In this document: piece by piece, positions 1 through 8,359 of the stretch
How the letters are laid out: each line of letters begins with the position of its first letter
Numbering within the stretch: position 1 is the first letter of the stretch
NCBI GenBank assembly: GCA_903891475.1
Contig: CAITEP010000047.1
Span: 1-35,543 of the forward strand
Source of the DNA: an uncultured Mucilaginibacter sp.
Lineage (GTDB): Bacteria; Bacteroidota; Bacteroidia; Sphingobacteriales; Sphingobacteriaceae
Length of the DNA: 35,543 nucleotides
Reading direction: 5' to 3'
The notes under the pieces: model-generated
The model's input: the letters and a program-made list of their open reading frames with translations, nothing else
Database searches by the model: none
What the model was told of the DNA's origin: nothing
Made by a program: the position numbers and the translations under genes

Positions 1-93
1 AATCCAGCTCATGTTTATCGTCGCAAATATTATTGCTGGCAAGTTGCACTCCTGCAGAGCTTGTTTCTCCTTATATCTGCTTGGGCTAGTTAG
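1..93 (+). CDS. possible 3' end of an unidentified gene (partial)
   Basis: Frame 1 is open from the window edge to a TAG at 91-93, giving 30 residues that end in a hydrophobic stretch followed by SAWAS. The terminator hairpin at 141-178 would suit a gene ending here and facing ffh. The fragment is too short to assign to a family. Frame 2 is also open, up to 183, but it runs through the hairpin and is less likely. Treat this as a candidate gene end only. Confidence 0.25.
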   Translation, partial: NPAHVYRRKYYCWQVALLQSLFLLISAWAS

Positions 94-140
94 CAATTTT
101 TCTAATCATTTCCACCAACTATTTTTGTCATCATTACCTA

Positions 141-178
141 AAAAACAAGGCATAGGTTTTATGCTGTGCCTTGTTTTT
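141..178. terminator. bidirectional intrinsic terminator after ffh
   Basis: A 12-bp perfect stem pairs 141-152 (aaaaacaaggca) with 167-178 (tgccttgttttt) around a 14-nt loop. Stem-flanking A and T runs give a U-tract in both directions, so it can end ffh from the right and whatever gene enters from the left. Confidence 0.8.
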
Positions 179-196
179 ATGTAATTTAGCTACTTT

Positions 197-1522
197 TTAT
201 TTTGGCATTCTGCGCATCATATTAGCCATAGCGGCCGGGTTGCTCATTTGTTTCATCACCTTTCGCATATCCTCAAACTGTTTAATAAGGCGGTTTACCT
301 CTACCAAATTAGTTCCTGAGCCTTTGGCTATACGATTTCTGCGGCTTTGGTTAATGCTATCAGGGTTGCCTTTTTCATATGGTGTCATTGATTGAATAAT
401 GGCTTCAATTGATTTGAAGGCATCATCACCAACCTCTACGTCTTTCATCATTTTACCAACACCAGGTATCATACCCATCAAATCCTTCATATTACCCATT
501 TTTTTGATTTGCTGTATCTGGCTATAAAAATCGTTAAAATCGAACTTGTTTTTCCTTATTTTCTTCTGTAATTCGGCCGCTTCCTTTTCATCAAACTGCT
601 GTTGAGCCCGTTCAACCAACGAAACAACGTCGCCCATACCTAAAATACGGGAAGCCATACGGTCTGGGTGAAACACGTCAAGCGCGTCCATTTTTTCGCC
701 GGTACCAATAAATTTAATTGGCTTGTTTACAACAGATTTTATGGATAAAGCAGCACCACCTCGCGTATCGCCATCTAATTTAGTTAAAACAACCCCCGTA
801 AAATCTAACCTATCATTAAATATTTTGGCGGTATTTACAGCATCCTGCCCGGTCATGGCATCAACAACAAATAAAATCTCTTGTGGTTTAACCGCCTTTT
901 TTACTTGCTCAATCTCCACCATCATAGCCTCATCAATTGACAAACGACCAGCAGTATCAATAATTACCACATTATTTCCATTCTGCTTAGCTAAGGCAAT
1001 ACCTTCAAGTGCTATAGCAATTGGGTCTTTCGATTCCAAATTGGCATAAACGGGTACATCAATTTGTTTACCTAAAACCTGCAATTGCTCAATAGCTGCA
1101 GGGCGATAAATATCATCGGCAATTAGTAATGGCCTCTTATTTTTTTGAGTTTTTAAATAATTGGCTAGCTTACCTGTAAAAGTAGTTTTACCAGCACCGT
1201 TCAGCCCCGCAATCAGAATAACAGTGGGGTTACCTGTAAAGCTAATTTCGGCAAGGCTGCCGCCCATTAAAGCAGTAAGCTCATCATTCATCACCTTAGT
1301 AAGCAATTGCCCCGGCGATATAGCGGTTAGTACATTTTGCCCAATTGCTTTTTGCCTTACATCGTCGGTGAAAGCTTTTGCAGTTTTATAGTTTACGTCG
1401 GCATCCAAAAGGGCTTTGCGAATTTCCTTCATGGTTTCGGCTACGTTTATTTCAGTAATGGTACCCTGTCCTTTTAAAACCTTAAAGGCACGGTCTAATT
1501 TGTCCGATAAATTTTCAAACAT
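197..1522 (-). CDS. ffh: signal recognition particle protein Ffh (SRP54 GTPase)
   Basis: Ffh binds SRP RNA and the signal sequence of nascent membrane or secreted proteins and delivers the ribosome to FtsY; it acts in the cytosol and at the inner membrane. The 441-aa product has the N domain (about 1-90), then the G domain with P-loop GLNGAGKTT (106-114), the DDIYRPAA motif (about 136-143), DTAGRL (189-194) and TKLDGD (247-252). A methionine-rich M domain follows from about residue 300 and ends in MANMMRRMPK. The length is close to the usual 440-455 aa. The start is an ATG about 18 nt after a likely transcription start (promoter 1547-1579). It is monocistronic, with a terminator downstream and the DUF3857 pair diverging upstream. 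Confidence 0.98.
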   Translation of the reverse strand: MFENLSDKLDRAFKVLKGQGTITEINVAETMKEIRKALLDADVNYKTAKAFTDDVRQKAIGQNVLTAISPGQLLTKVMNDELTALMGGSLAEISFTGNPTVILIAGLNGAGKTTFTGKLANYLKTQKNKRPLLIADDIYRPAAIEQLQVLGKQIDVPVYANLESKDPIAIALEGIALAKQNGNNVVIIDTAGRLSIDEAMMVEIEQVKKAVKPQEILFVVDAMTGQDAVNTAKIFNDRLDFTGVVLTKLDGDTRGGAALSIKSVVNKPIKFIGTGEKMDALDVFHPDRMASRILGMGDVVSLVERAQQQFDEKEAAELQKKIRKNKFDFNDFYSQIQQIKKMGNMKDLMGMIPGVGKMMKDVEVGDDAFKSIEAIIQSMTPYEKGNPDSINQSRRNRIAKGSGTNLVEVNRLIKQFEDMRKVMKQMSNPAAMANMMRRMPK

Positions 1523-1546
1523 TATTTCAATTCAAATTTTGAGAAA

Positions 1547-1579
1547 CAAAGTTATGAAATTGAAGGGAAATAAAGCCAA
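1547..1579 (-). promoter_or_regulatory. Bacteroidota-type promoter of ffh
   Basis: On the minus strand a -7 box TAACTTTG (1554-1547) matches TAnnTTTG exactly. A TTG at 1579-1577 lies 22 nt upstream as the -33 element. The predicted leader is about 20 nt. Confidence 0.6.
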
Positions 1580-1721
1580 GGTATTATACAGCCATTATGC
1601 ATGTTTTTAAGTAACTAAAAACTTGAATCCAGAAATATTATAACTATAAAAAAATAAATGTTTTTGATTTAATTGGCTATTTTAAATATTTCAATATATT
1701 TAACTGCACAAACCAATAACA

Positions 1722-3641
1722 ATGAATAAACCTTTTTTATCAGCATTTTTTGCTCTTTTTAGCACATTTGCAATAGCCCAAACTAACCAAACTCAAATTC
1801 CAACTACACAAGCATACGGCAAGGTTGACAAAAGCGACCTGGAATTAACCAGTTGCGATTTTGAAAAAGATGCCAATGCGGAAATTTTATTTTGTAAAGG
1901 CTCTGTTTATGTGGACAATGATTATAACCTTGACTATGATTACCATATCCGAATAAAAATATTTAACAATAAGGCAAACGATGAGGCCAATGTCAAAATA
2001 AGATATCGGTCAATTAATCAATCTGAAATTATATCAGGCTTGCAGGCTCAAACCATCAATTTAAATAATGGTGTAACTGAAATTACAAAAGTTGATAGAA
2101 AGCAAATTTTTACACAAAAGGTGAATAAAGCCTATAGCGATATGGTTTTTTCATTCCCCAACGTTAAGCCTGGCTCTATAATTGAATTTAAATATACAAA
2201 AACTACCCCCTACTTAAGCAATTTTCCTGATTGGTATTTCCAAAGGCACTTACCTGTACGTTATAGTGAGTTAAACACAAGCATACCCTACTACTTATAT
2301 TATAAAAATTTAGTGATGGTACACCAGCCTTGGGTAAAAAATACAAGTGAAATCAAATCAATGGCAAACATACCCTCACTGAATGAAGAACCATACATGA
2401 GTTCAATCAAAGATAATGCAGAACGAATATTGTACCAGCTTCAAGCAATAAACTCACCTGATGTACACCGCTCGATTTCAGATACCTGGGGTAAAGTTGG
2501 TAAGGAATTTTCTGATTATGATGATTTTGGGGGACAAATTAAAAGAAGTTTAACAGGTGAAGATGAGCTCATTAATAAAGCGAAGACCTTTAAATCTGAC
2601 CAAGAAAAAATTGCATTTCTTTTTAATGAGGTTAAAACAAAAATGAAATGGAATGATGAAAATGTTGAATTTACAGAAGATGGTACTGCAGAAGCGTGGA
2701 AAAAAAATACCGGAAACTCTACCGAAATTAACCTCATATTAAACCATTTATTACAAAAATCGGGAGTAAACTCTCTTCCAATGTTAGTTAGTACCAGAGA
2801 TAATGGAAAAATAAATCCTGCTTTCCCCAATAACTATCAATTCAATAGTACGGTTGCCTATGTTCCGATTGATAGTGCTAACTATTATATTTTGGATGCT
2901 ACTAACAAATACAACGTTTACAATGAGTTACCAAAAAATCTGTTAAATGGCTTTGGTTTATTTATCGATAAAAAAAATGATAAAGCCGACTTACTATTTA
3001 TACAAAAAACAACCCCTGTTAGAGATATATGCTTAATTACAGCTGAAATTAAGGCTGATGGAAAAATGACTGGTTCGGTACAACTTAATAGTTTTAGTTA
3101 TAACAGAATGTTTGCGGTTAAAAAATACAAAACAGATGGTGTAGAAAAATATATAAAATATTTGAAAGGAAGCGACAATAGCCTAAAAGTTAGCGATTTG
3201 AAATTTGAAAACATGGAAGTTGATACATTGCCACTAACACAAAGTTTCAATTTTAACTTAGACTTACAAAGTGCCGATGATGGATATATATATTTTAAAC
3301 CTAATCAGTTTGCCTTAGATTTTGATAACGAATTTTTAAATGAACACCGATATACTGATATTGATTTTGGTTATTTAAGCAATTATGGCCTTAGCGGAAC
3401 CTACCAAATACCTACAGGTTATAAAATTGACGCAATGCCTAAAAGTGTAAGCATGACCCTATCGGATAATGGCATAATATTTAAACGATTGTTAGCAGAG
3501 GATAACGGAAAAATTCAAGTTAGGTATTCTCTGGTTTATAAGAAAGGTTTGTTTTTTAAAGAAAATTATGCGGAATTTCATGAATTTTTTAAAAAAATGA
3601 GCGAATTATTAAACGAACAAGTAGTACTTAAAAAGATATAA
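1722..3641 (+). CDS. secreted DUF3857/transglutaminase-like protein, probable pseudoenzyme
   Basis: A 639-aa protein with an N-terminal signal peptide (cut probably after FAIAQ, residue 20), a DUF3857-type beta domain (about 40-220), a transglutaminase-like core (about 280-400) and a C-terminal DUF3858-like region. In active members of this fold a Cys-His-Asp triad is expected. Here the Cys position reads TGNSTE (Ser333) and the His position reads FNSTV (Ser376), while Asp392 (LDATN) is kept. The protein therefore looks catalytically dead. It is followed after 6 nt by a paralogue that keeps Cys and His, so the two are probably one transcription unit. The substrate is unknown. These proteins are common in Bacteroidota and are predicted to be exported to the periplasm or cell surface. 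Confidence 0.85.
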   Translation: MNKPFLSAFFALFSTFAIAQTNQTQIPTTQAYGKVDKSDLELTSCDFEKDANAEILFCKGSVYVDNDYNLDYDYHIRIKIFNNKANDEANVKIRYRSINQSEIISGLQAQTINLNNGVTEITKVDRKQIFTQKVNKAYSDMVFSFPNVKPGSIIEFKYTKTTPYLSNFPDWYFQRHLPVRYSELNTSIPYYLYYKNLVMVHQPWVKNTSEIKSMANIPSLNEEPYMSSIKDNAERILYQLQAINSPDVHRSISDTWGKVGKEFSDYDDFGGQIKRSLTGEDELINKAKTFKSDQEKIAFLFNEVKTKMKWNDENVEFTEDGTAEAWKKNTGNSTEINLILNHLLQKSGVNSLPMLVSTRDNGKINPAFPNNYQFNSTVAYVPIDSANYYILDATNKYNVYNELPKNLLNGFGLFIDKKNDKADLLFIQKTTPVRDICLITAEIKADGKMTGSVQLNSFSYNRMFAVKKYKTDGVEKYIKYLKGSDNSLKVSDLKFENMEVDTLPLTQSFNFNLDLQSADDGYIYFKPNQFALDFDNEFLNEHRYTDIDFGYLSNYGLSGTYQIPTGYKIDAMPKSVSMTLSDNGIIFKRLLAEDNGKIQVRYSLVYKKGLFFKENYAEFHEFFKKMSELLNEQVVLKKI

Positions 3642-3647
3642 GTGTAT

Positions 3648-5588
3648 ATGTGGCACAAAAAAAATTATAAAAGATTTGCTTTTTTTACCATTAGTTTGCT
3701 TATTTCATTTTGTAAAGCATATTGTCAGGATGGCGATATTCCCAAAGACTTATATTTAGCTGCTACTATTCCTGATTCTTTAAAAAAAGGTGCAAATTCT
3801 GTGCTGAGGTATAGCTCGGAAATAAATACCGTAAATAGTCCTGGAAAAGAAAATATTAAATTCCATCATATTGTTACTATTTTAAATGAAAAGGCTGAAG
3901 ATGAATCAGTCTTAAAGTTAAATTATAATAGGAAATTTTATACTGTTAGCAGTATTATAATGAGGGTATATGATGATAAGGGTATTTTGATAAAAAAATA
4001 CCATAAAAGCGATATGTTTGATGGTGCAACACAAGAAAATGAAACACTAGTTTCTGACGATCGTTTTTTATTTGTTAAGCATACCATAGTATCATACCCA
4101 ATTACAATTGAAGTTGAGTTTGAATATGATATTACTAGTATAATTGACCTTGGACAATGGGCGATCCAAGAGAATGAACAGTCTATACAAAACTCAAACT
4201 ATCAATTAATCATTGATAAAAATGCAGGCTTTAGGTATTTAAACAAAAATACAACCATTAAGCCAGAGATTAATACGAGGGAAAACAGAAACTATTATAC
4301 TTGGCATGTATCGAACTTAAAAGCTATTAAATTGGAAGATGGAGCTGAACCATGGCGGGTTTTCCCTCGAATTTACTTTGCTGCAAATAAATTTGAATAT
4401 TATGGTTATCCTGGAGATATAAGTAGTTGGCAAAATTATGGTAACTGGCAGAAGGCTTTAAATGCTGACGTTTGCTCACTTACTCCCGAACGTGAGGCAG
4501 AAGTTAGAAAAATGACCGATACAATAAAAACTGATAAAGCAAAAGCTAAGTTTTTATATAAATACCTACAACAAAATATGCGCTATGTTGGTATACAATT
4601 AGGTATTGGAGGATTAAAACCATTCCCTGCAATGTTTGTTGACCAGAAAAAATATGGTGATTGTAAAGCCTTATCAAATTATATGGTTGCATTACTTAAA
4701 GCCGTTAATATTCAAGCTTATTACGCTAAAGTAAGATCCGGAGAAAACGAAGAATCATGTGATCCATCATTTCCTTTTGATTTATCGAATCACATCATAG
4801 TTTGCATACCATTTAAAAATGATACAACATGGCTTGAATGTACAAGTAATACCCAGCAATTTGGCAAGTTAGGGTCGTTTACAGAAAATCGAAATGCATT
4901 AATTATTACTGAAGATGGCGGGAAATTAGTAAACACACCAAAAAGCAAAGTTGAAGACAATAAATTTTTAAGCTCAGCAAATTTAATTTTGAACGCAGAT
5001 GGAAGTGCAAAGGCTAGTTTTAAAATTTCTGCAACTGGAGAGAATAGAGATTTGCTTATTAGAATTTCATATGCAAAAGTAGATGAACAAAAAGAATTTT
5101 TTTTAACCCGTTTTAATATTAAACAACCTTCTGAGTTTGTATTAAATCCATTTATTGACAATAATGAATCAAGAGAGGTTGTTGTAAACTTAGATTATGA
5201 TAAGTTTTGCGATATAATTGCTGGTGATAAGCAATTTATACGACCGAAAGTTTTTGACCTTTGTGATTTTACAGTACCAATTGAGGAAAAAAGGGAATCT
5301 GATTATTATTTTGATTTTCCTATGCAAAAAACATGTACTACTAACATTACTCTACCTCAAGGTTTTGAAGTTGAAACTTTGCCTATAAACCAAAGTTTAA
5401 AATTCTCTTATGGTAACTATGATATTAAATATGTGTATGACGCAGTTAAAAATATTGTAACTAGTACGGCGCAATTTAATATTACTAACCAAGTTATTCC
5501 AGCCGCAAAATATACTGAATTGCAGCAATTTTTAGATAGTGTTATTAAAGCTCAAAATAAAAAGCTGGTTATTCGCCGAAAGGCTTAA
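3648..5588 (+). CDS. secreted DUF3857/transglutaminase-like protein with catalytic Cys and His
   Basis: About 646 aa, paralogous in layout to the preceding gene: signal peptide (hydrophobic stretch ending near AYCQD), DUF3857 domain, transglutaminase-like core and a beta-rich C-terminal part. The core has KYGDCKALSNYMVALL with the candidate nucleophile Cys339 (codon 4662-4664), SNHIIVC with His382, and WLECTS where Glu397 stands in place of the usual Asp. The start chosen is ATG 3648; a GTG at 3642 directly after the previous stop would add two residues. The reaction (protease, amidase or transglutaminase) cannot be told from sequence. Spacing of 6 nt to the upstream gene and 9 nt to aat suggests transcription from the same promoter. 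Confidence 0.85.
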   Translation: MWHKKNYKRFAFFTISLLISFCKAYCQDGDIPKDLYLAATIPDSLKKGANSVLRYSSEINTVNSPGKENIKFHHIVTILNEKAEDESVLKLNYNRKFYTVSSIIMRVYDDKGILIKKYHKSDMFDGATQENETLVSDDRFLFVKHTIVSYPITIEVEFEYDITSIIDLGQWAIQENEQSIQNSNYQLIIDKNAGFRYLNKNTTIKPEINTRENRNYYTWHVSNLKAIKLEDGAEPWRVFPRIYFAANKFEYYGYPGDISSWQNYGNWQKALNADVCSLTPEREAEVRKMTDTIKTDKAKAKFLYKYLQQNMRYVGIQLGIGGLKPFPAMFVDQKKYGDCKALSNYMVALLKAVNIQAYYAKVRSGENEESCDPSFPFDLSNHIIVCIPFKNDTTWLECTSNTQQFGKLGSFTENRNALIITEDGGKLVNTPKSKVEDNKFLSSANLILNADGSAKASFKISATGENRDLLIRISYAKVDEQKEFFLTRFNIKQPSEFVLNPFIDNNESREVVVNLDYDKFCDIIAGDKQFIRPKVFDLCDFTVPIEEKRESDYYFDFPMQKTCTTNITLPQGFEVETLPINQSLKFSYGNYDIKYVYDAVKNIVTSTAQFNITNQVIPAAKYTELQQFLDSVIKAQNKKLVIRRKA

Positions 5589-5597
5589 GCTTATGTT

Positions 5598-6227
5598 ATG
5601 ATATTCAGGTTAAATGATGATTTGATTTTTCCTGACCCAATCTATGCCGAACCCGATGGCTTATTGGCCATTGGAGGTAATCTTTCAACCGAAAGACTCC
5701 TTTTAGCTTATGCAAATGGAATATTTCCTTGGTATAATGAAGGCGAACCCATTTATTGGTATTCTCCCCATGAACGCTTTGTTCTTTTTCCTAAAGATCT
5801 CAAAGTATCCCAATCAATGCGACGGGTAATTAAAAAACAGCAATTTAACATTACTTTTAATCAAAACTTTGAGCAAGTAATTGAAAAATGTTCAAATATC
5901 ACAAGAGAAGGTCAAAACGGCACCTGGATAACAAATGATATGAAGGCAGCCTTTATAAAACTTTATAAGGAAGGATACGCCCATTCGGTTGAGGTTTGGG
6001 AAAGCGATAAATTGGTTGGCGGTTTATATGGAGTTGCTATAAACAAAGTATTTTGTGGCGAAAGTATGTTTACGTTAGTTCCAAATGCTTCCAAATTCGC
6101 ACTCATTCAATTAGTAAACCGTAATTTATTTAAGTTGATAGACTGCCAGGTACATACCAACCATCTGGAATCAATGGGTGCTAAAATAATTTCACTAAGT
6201 GAATATTTAAGTATTTTGAAGAGTTAA
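5598..6227 (+). CDS. aat: leucyl/phenylalanyl-tRNA-protein transferase
   Basis: Aat moves Leu or Phe from charged tRNA to the N-terminus of proteins that begin with Lys or Arg, marking them for ClpS/ClpAP degradation (bacterial N-end rule) in the cytosol. At 209 aa it is near the usual 200-235. It carries the family N-terminal pattern DPIYAEPDGLLAIGGNL, then GIFPWYN and YWYSPHERFVLFP, and the later FCGESMF and the C-terminal HTNHLESMGA. ATG 5598 starts 9 nt after the DUF3857 gene, suggesting co-transcription. Its TAA (6225-6227) directly abuts the stop of modC on the other strand, with no base between them. Confidence 0.96.
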   Translation: MIFRLNDDLIFPDPIYAEPDGLLAIGGNLSTERLLLAYANGIFPWYNEGEPIYWYSPHERFVLFPKDLKVSQSMRRVIKKQQFNITFNQNFEQVIEKCSNITREGQNGTWITNDMKAAFIKLYKEGYAHSVEVWESDKLVGGLYGVAINKVFCGESMFTLVPNASKFALIQLVNRNLFKLIDCQVHTNHLESMGAKIISLSEYLSILKS

Positions 6228-6848
6228 TCAAATTTGAATTATTAGCCTATTGGTAGCTATATTTTCTAGTTCGTGGGGGTTATGGCTCACAATTAAAACA
6301 GTGGTGCCAAGAATTTTAAAAATAGCATTAAGCTCAAACATTAAATATTGTTTTATTTCAAAGTCGAGCGCCGAGAATGGTTCATCCATTAATAATATTG
6401 ACGGTTTTGTTGCCAAGGCTCTTATAATAGCTAAACGCTGTTGTTGCCCACCAGATAGGTGGCGAGGTTGATGCTCCTTAAACGTTTCGAGCTTGGTAAT
6501 TGTAAGTAATTTATAAATCCACTTTTCATCCTTGGTAGCATATTGCAGGTGTTGCATAACTGTCATGTTCGGGAATAGGGCATAATCCTGAAAAACAAAA
6601 CCAGCCAATCTTTTTTGTGGTGGTAAGTTGATTTTTGTTTGTGTATTCACCCATTCCTTTCCTTCAACTCTTATATAACCATTGTCAAGTTCATTAAAAC
6701 CAGCTAAAATTTTTAAAAAAGTTGTTTTCCCTACACCCGATTCTCCACTAATAATTGTAACGCTCCCTTTTGAAAACACATGCGTTACTTTTAATTTGCG
6801 ATTGCCTTTATAAACTTTTAATTTTTTTTCAATATCAACCTGTATCAT
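6228..6848 (-). CDS. modC: molybdate ABC transporter ATP-binding protein, short form
   Basis: Cytoplasmic ATPase of the importer encoded with the next two genes. Visible motifs: Walker A SGESGVGKTT (34-43), Q-loop FVFQDYALFPN (84-94), signature LSGGQQQR (131-138), Walker B/D-loop ILLMDEPFSALD (151-162), and H-loop VSHNPHE. At 206 aa it ends right after the nucleotide-binding domain. Classical ModC (about 350 aa) has a C-terminal TOBE/Mop domain that binds molybdate and regulates the ATPase; that is absent here. The ATG overlaps the modB stop by 4 nt (ATGA), a sign of translational coupling. Molybdate as substrate is inferred from ModA; tungstate is also possible. Confidence 0.88.
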   Translation of the reverse strand: MIQVDIEKKLKVYKGNRKLKVTHVFSKGSVTIISGESGVGKTTFLKILAGFNELDNGYIRVEGKEWVNTQTKINLPPQKRLAGFVFQDYALFPNMTVMQHLQYATKDEKWIYKLLTITKLETFKEHQPRHLSGGQQQRLAIIRALATKPSILLMDEPFSALDFEIKQYLMFELNAIFKILGTTVLIVSHNPHELENIATNRLIIQI

Positions 6849-7516
6849 GCAATCGGGCTTTTTAATTGATACTTATTGAAAATAAAAACAGCAACCACTA
6901 CCAAAAATGTAATTGCAAATAGTATAAGCGAGTAATTATTGGCAGTTGCGTAATCCATTTGCTCAACCGAGTCGTAAATAGCGATAGAGGCTACTCTGGT
7001 TACACCCGGTATATTGCCACCTATCATTAATACAACCCCAAATTCGCCCAGGGTATGGGCAAAGGTGAGTACCAAGGCAGTAAATAATGGAGCCTTTATA
7101 TTTGGAAGTAAAACATTAATAAAAGTTTGCCATTTTGATTTTCCTAAGCTGTAGGAGGCTTCGGAAAGAGATTTTGGCAATTGTTGCAAAGCCGATTTAA
7201 TGGGGCCAACCATAAACGGCAAGCTGTAAATAATGGAGGCTAAAACCAATCCTTTAAACGAAAAAACAAATTGCAGGTTAAAATTTTGGAGCAGCCACTT
7301 TCCTAAACCGTTACGCGGACTGAAAGCAATCAATAAATAAAAACCCAATACAGAAGGAGGAAGCACTAAGGGAATAGTCACAATTGCTTCCAAAAATATT
7401 TTATAAAATGCCCGCCCTTTTGATAGCCACCAGGCCAAAGGTAACCCTATAATTAATAATAGAATGGTTGTTATTAAAGCTAACTTTAACGTTAGCCAAA
7501 TAGGGTTCAAATCCAT
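6845..7516 (-). CDS. modB: molybdate ABC transporter permease
   Basis: A 223-aa integral membrane permease with about five hydrophobic segments. The inner-membrane coupling loop is SYSLGKSKWQTFINVLLPNIKAP (about 140-165), the EAA motif that contacts the ATPase. The family pattern VLPPSVLGFYLL and TLGEFGVVLMIGGNIPG is typical of ModB/CysU-like molybdate permeases. It lies 18 nt after modA and overlaps modC by 4 nt, so modABC is one operon in the order A-B-C. Length fits ModB (about 225 aa). Confidence 0.93.
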   Translation of the reverse strand: MDLNPIWLTLKLALITTILLLIIGLPLAWWLSKGRAFYKIFLEAIVTIPLVLPPSVLGFYLLIAFSPRNGLGKWLLQNFNLQFVFSFKGLVLASIIYSLPFMVGPIKSALQQLPKSLSEASYSLGKSKWQTFINVLLPNIKAPLFTALVLTFAHTLGEFGVVLMIGGNIPGVTRVASIAIYDSVEQMDYATANNYSLILFAITFLVVVAVFIFNKYQLKSPIA

Positions 7517-7534
7517 TATTTATTTAAAAAAGAA

Positions 7535-8272
7535 TTATTCACGGTATCCATATTGTTCAAATATAGCTTTTGCCGATGTACTTAACAGATATTGATAAAA
7601 TTTTTGAACCGAATTATTATTATCAGCAGATTTTAATACCACCATACCTTGCTCAATTGGTTGATATAAATTAGCATCTACAACTTTCCAATAAAGCTTA
7701 TTTTTATTTGTTTGGTCCGTCACCATTGCCTGTGTTGTAAAGCCAATATCAACCACTCCGGTTGTAATATAGGTATTTACTTGCGAGATGCTTTCACCAT
7801 AAACTAGCTTTTGCTGTATACTTTTCAAAATATCTAATTTTGTTAAAGCCTCTTCAGCTGCTTTTCCATAAGGCGCGATTTTAGGATTGGCAATGGCTAT
7901 TTTGACCACCTTTCCTGATTTTAACCAATCTCTCCAATTATCGAAACCTATATCCTGATTACTACAGATAATTAAACTCCCTTTTGCATATACTATTGGC
8001 TTTTGGCTGCTAAAGCCTTCTTTATAAAGCTGAGAGGGAAAATTCATATCAGCCGATAAAAATAAATCGTACGGAGCCCCATTTTTTATTTGCGCGGCTA
8101 AATTCCCCGATGCACCTATAATTGGTTCAATAGTTAAACCTGTTTTTTGGTTAAAATCCTGCGCCAAAACTTTAATTATTGATTGTAAATTAGCGGCCAC
8201 CGCTACCTTTATGCTTTGCCCTTTTAAGGATCCAACAAATAGCATTGAGAAAATAAATACGAGCCTTTTCAT
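7535..8272 (-). CDS. modA: molybdate-binding periplasmic protein
   Basis: A 245-aa solute-binding protein with a signal peptide (MKRLVFIFSMLFVGSLKGQ) and no lipobox cysteine. Family landmarks are VAVAANLQSIIKVLA at the mature N-terminus, GASGNLAAQIKNGAPYDLFLSAD (about 53-75) forming the oxyanion pocket, and DIGFTTQAM near residue 180. It binds molybdate or tungstate in the periplasm and hands it to ModB. It is the first gene of the modABC operon and diverges from the GH5 gene across 87 bp. No molybdenum-cofactor synthesis gene or ModE regulator is found in the window. Confidence 0.92.
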   Translation of the reverse strand: MKRLVFIFSMLFVGSLKGQSIKVAVAANLQSIIKVLAQDFNQKTGLTIEPIIGASGNLAAQIKNGAPYDLFLSADMNFPSQLYKEGFSSQKPIVYAKGSLIICSNQDIGFDNWRDWLKSGKVVKIAIANPKIAPYGKAAEEALTKLDILKSIQQKLVYGESISQVNTYITTGVVDIGFTTQAMVTDQTNKNKLYWKVVDANLYQPIEQGMVVLKSADNNNSVQKFYQYLLSTSAKAIFEQYGYRE

Positions 8273-8292
8273 GATAGCATATGTAATTGGTT

Positions 8293-8300
8293 CAAATTTA
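8293..8300 (-). promoter_or_regulatory. -7 box of the modABC promoter
   Basis: TAAATTTG on the minus strand, exact match to TAnnTTTG, 20 nt upstream of the modA ATG. No clear TTG was seen at the usual distance upstream, so only the -7 part is supported. Confidence 0.45.
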
Positions 8301-8359
8301 TTTATAATATTTCAATAAATCTCCTACATTAGCTGAACCCAGTTTAATCTTAAAATTTT

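Noticed and set aside
1..183. Frame 2 ORF running to 183
   Set aside because: It passes through a strong terminator stem and has no recognisable features.
723..1049. 108-aa ORF on the plus strand inside ffh
   Set aside because: Antisense shadow of a well-conserved GTPase gene.
4790..5161. 123-aa ORF on the minus strand inside the second DUF3857 gene
   Set aside because: Antisense to a clear coding frame, with no recognisable domain.
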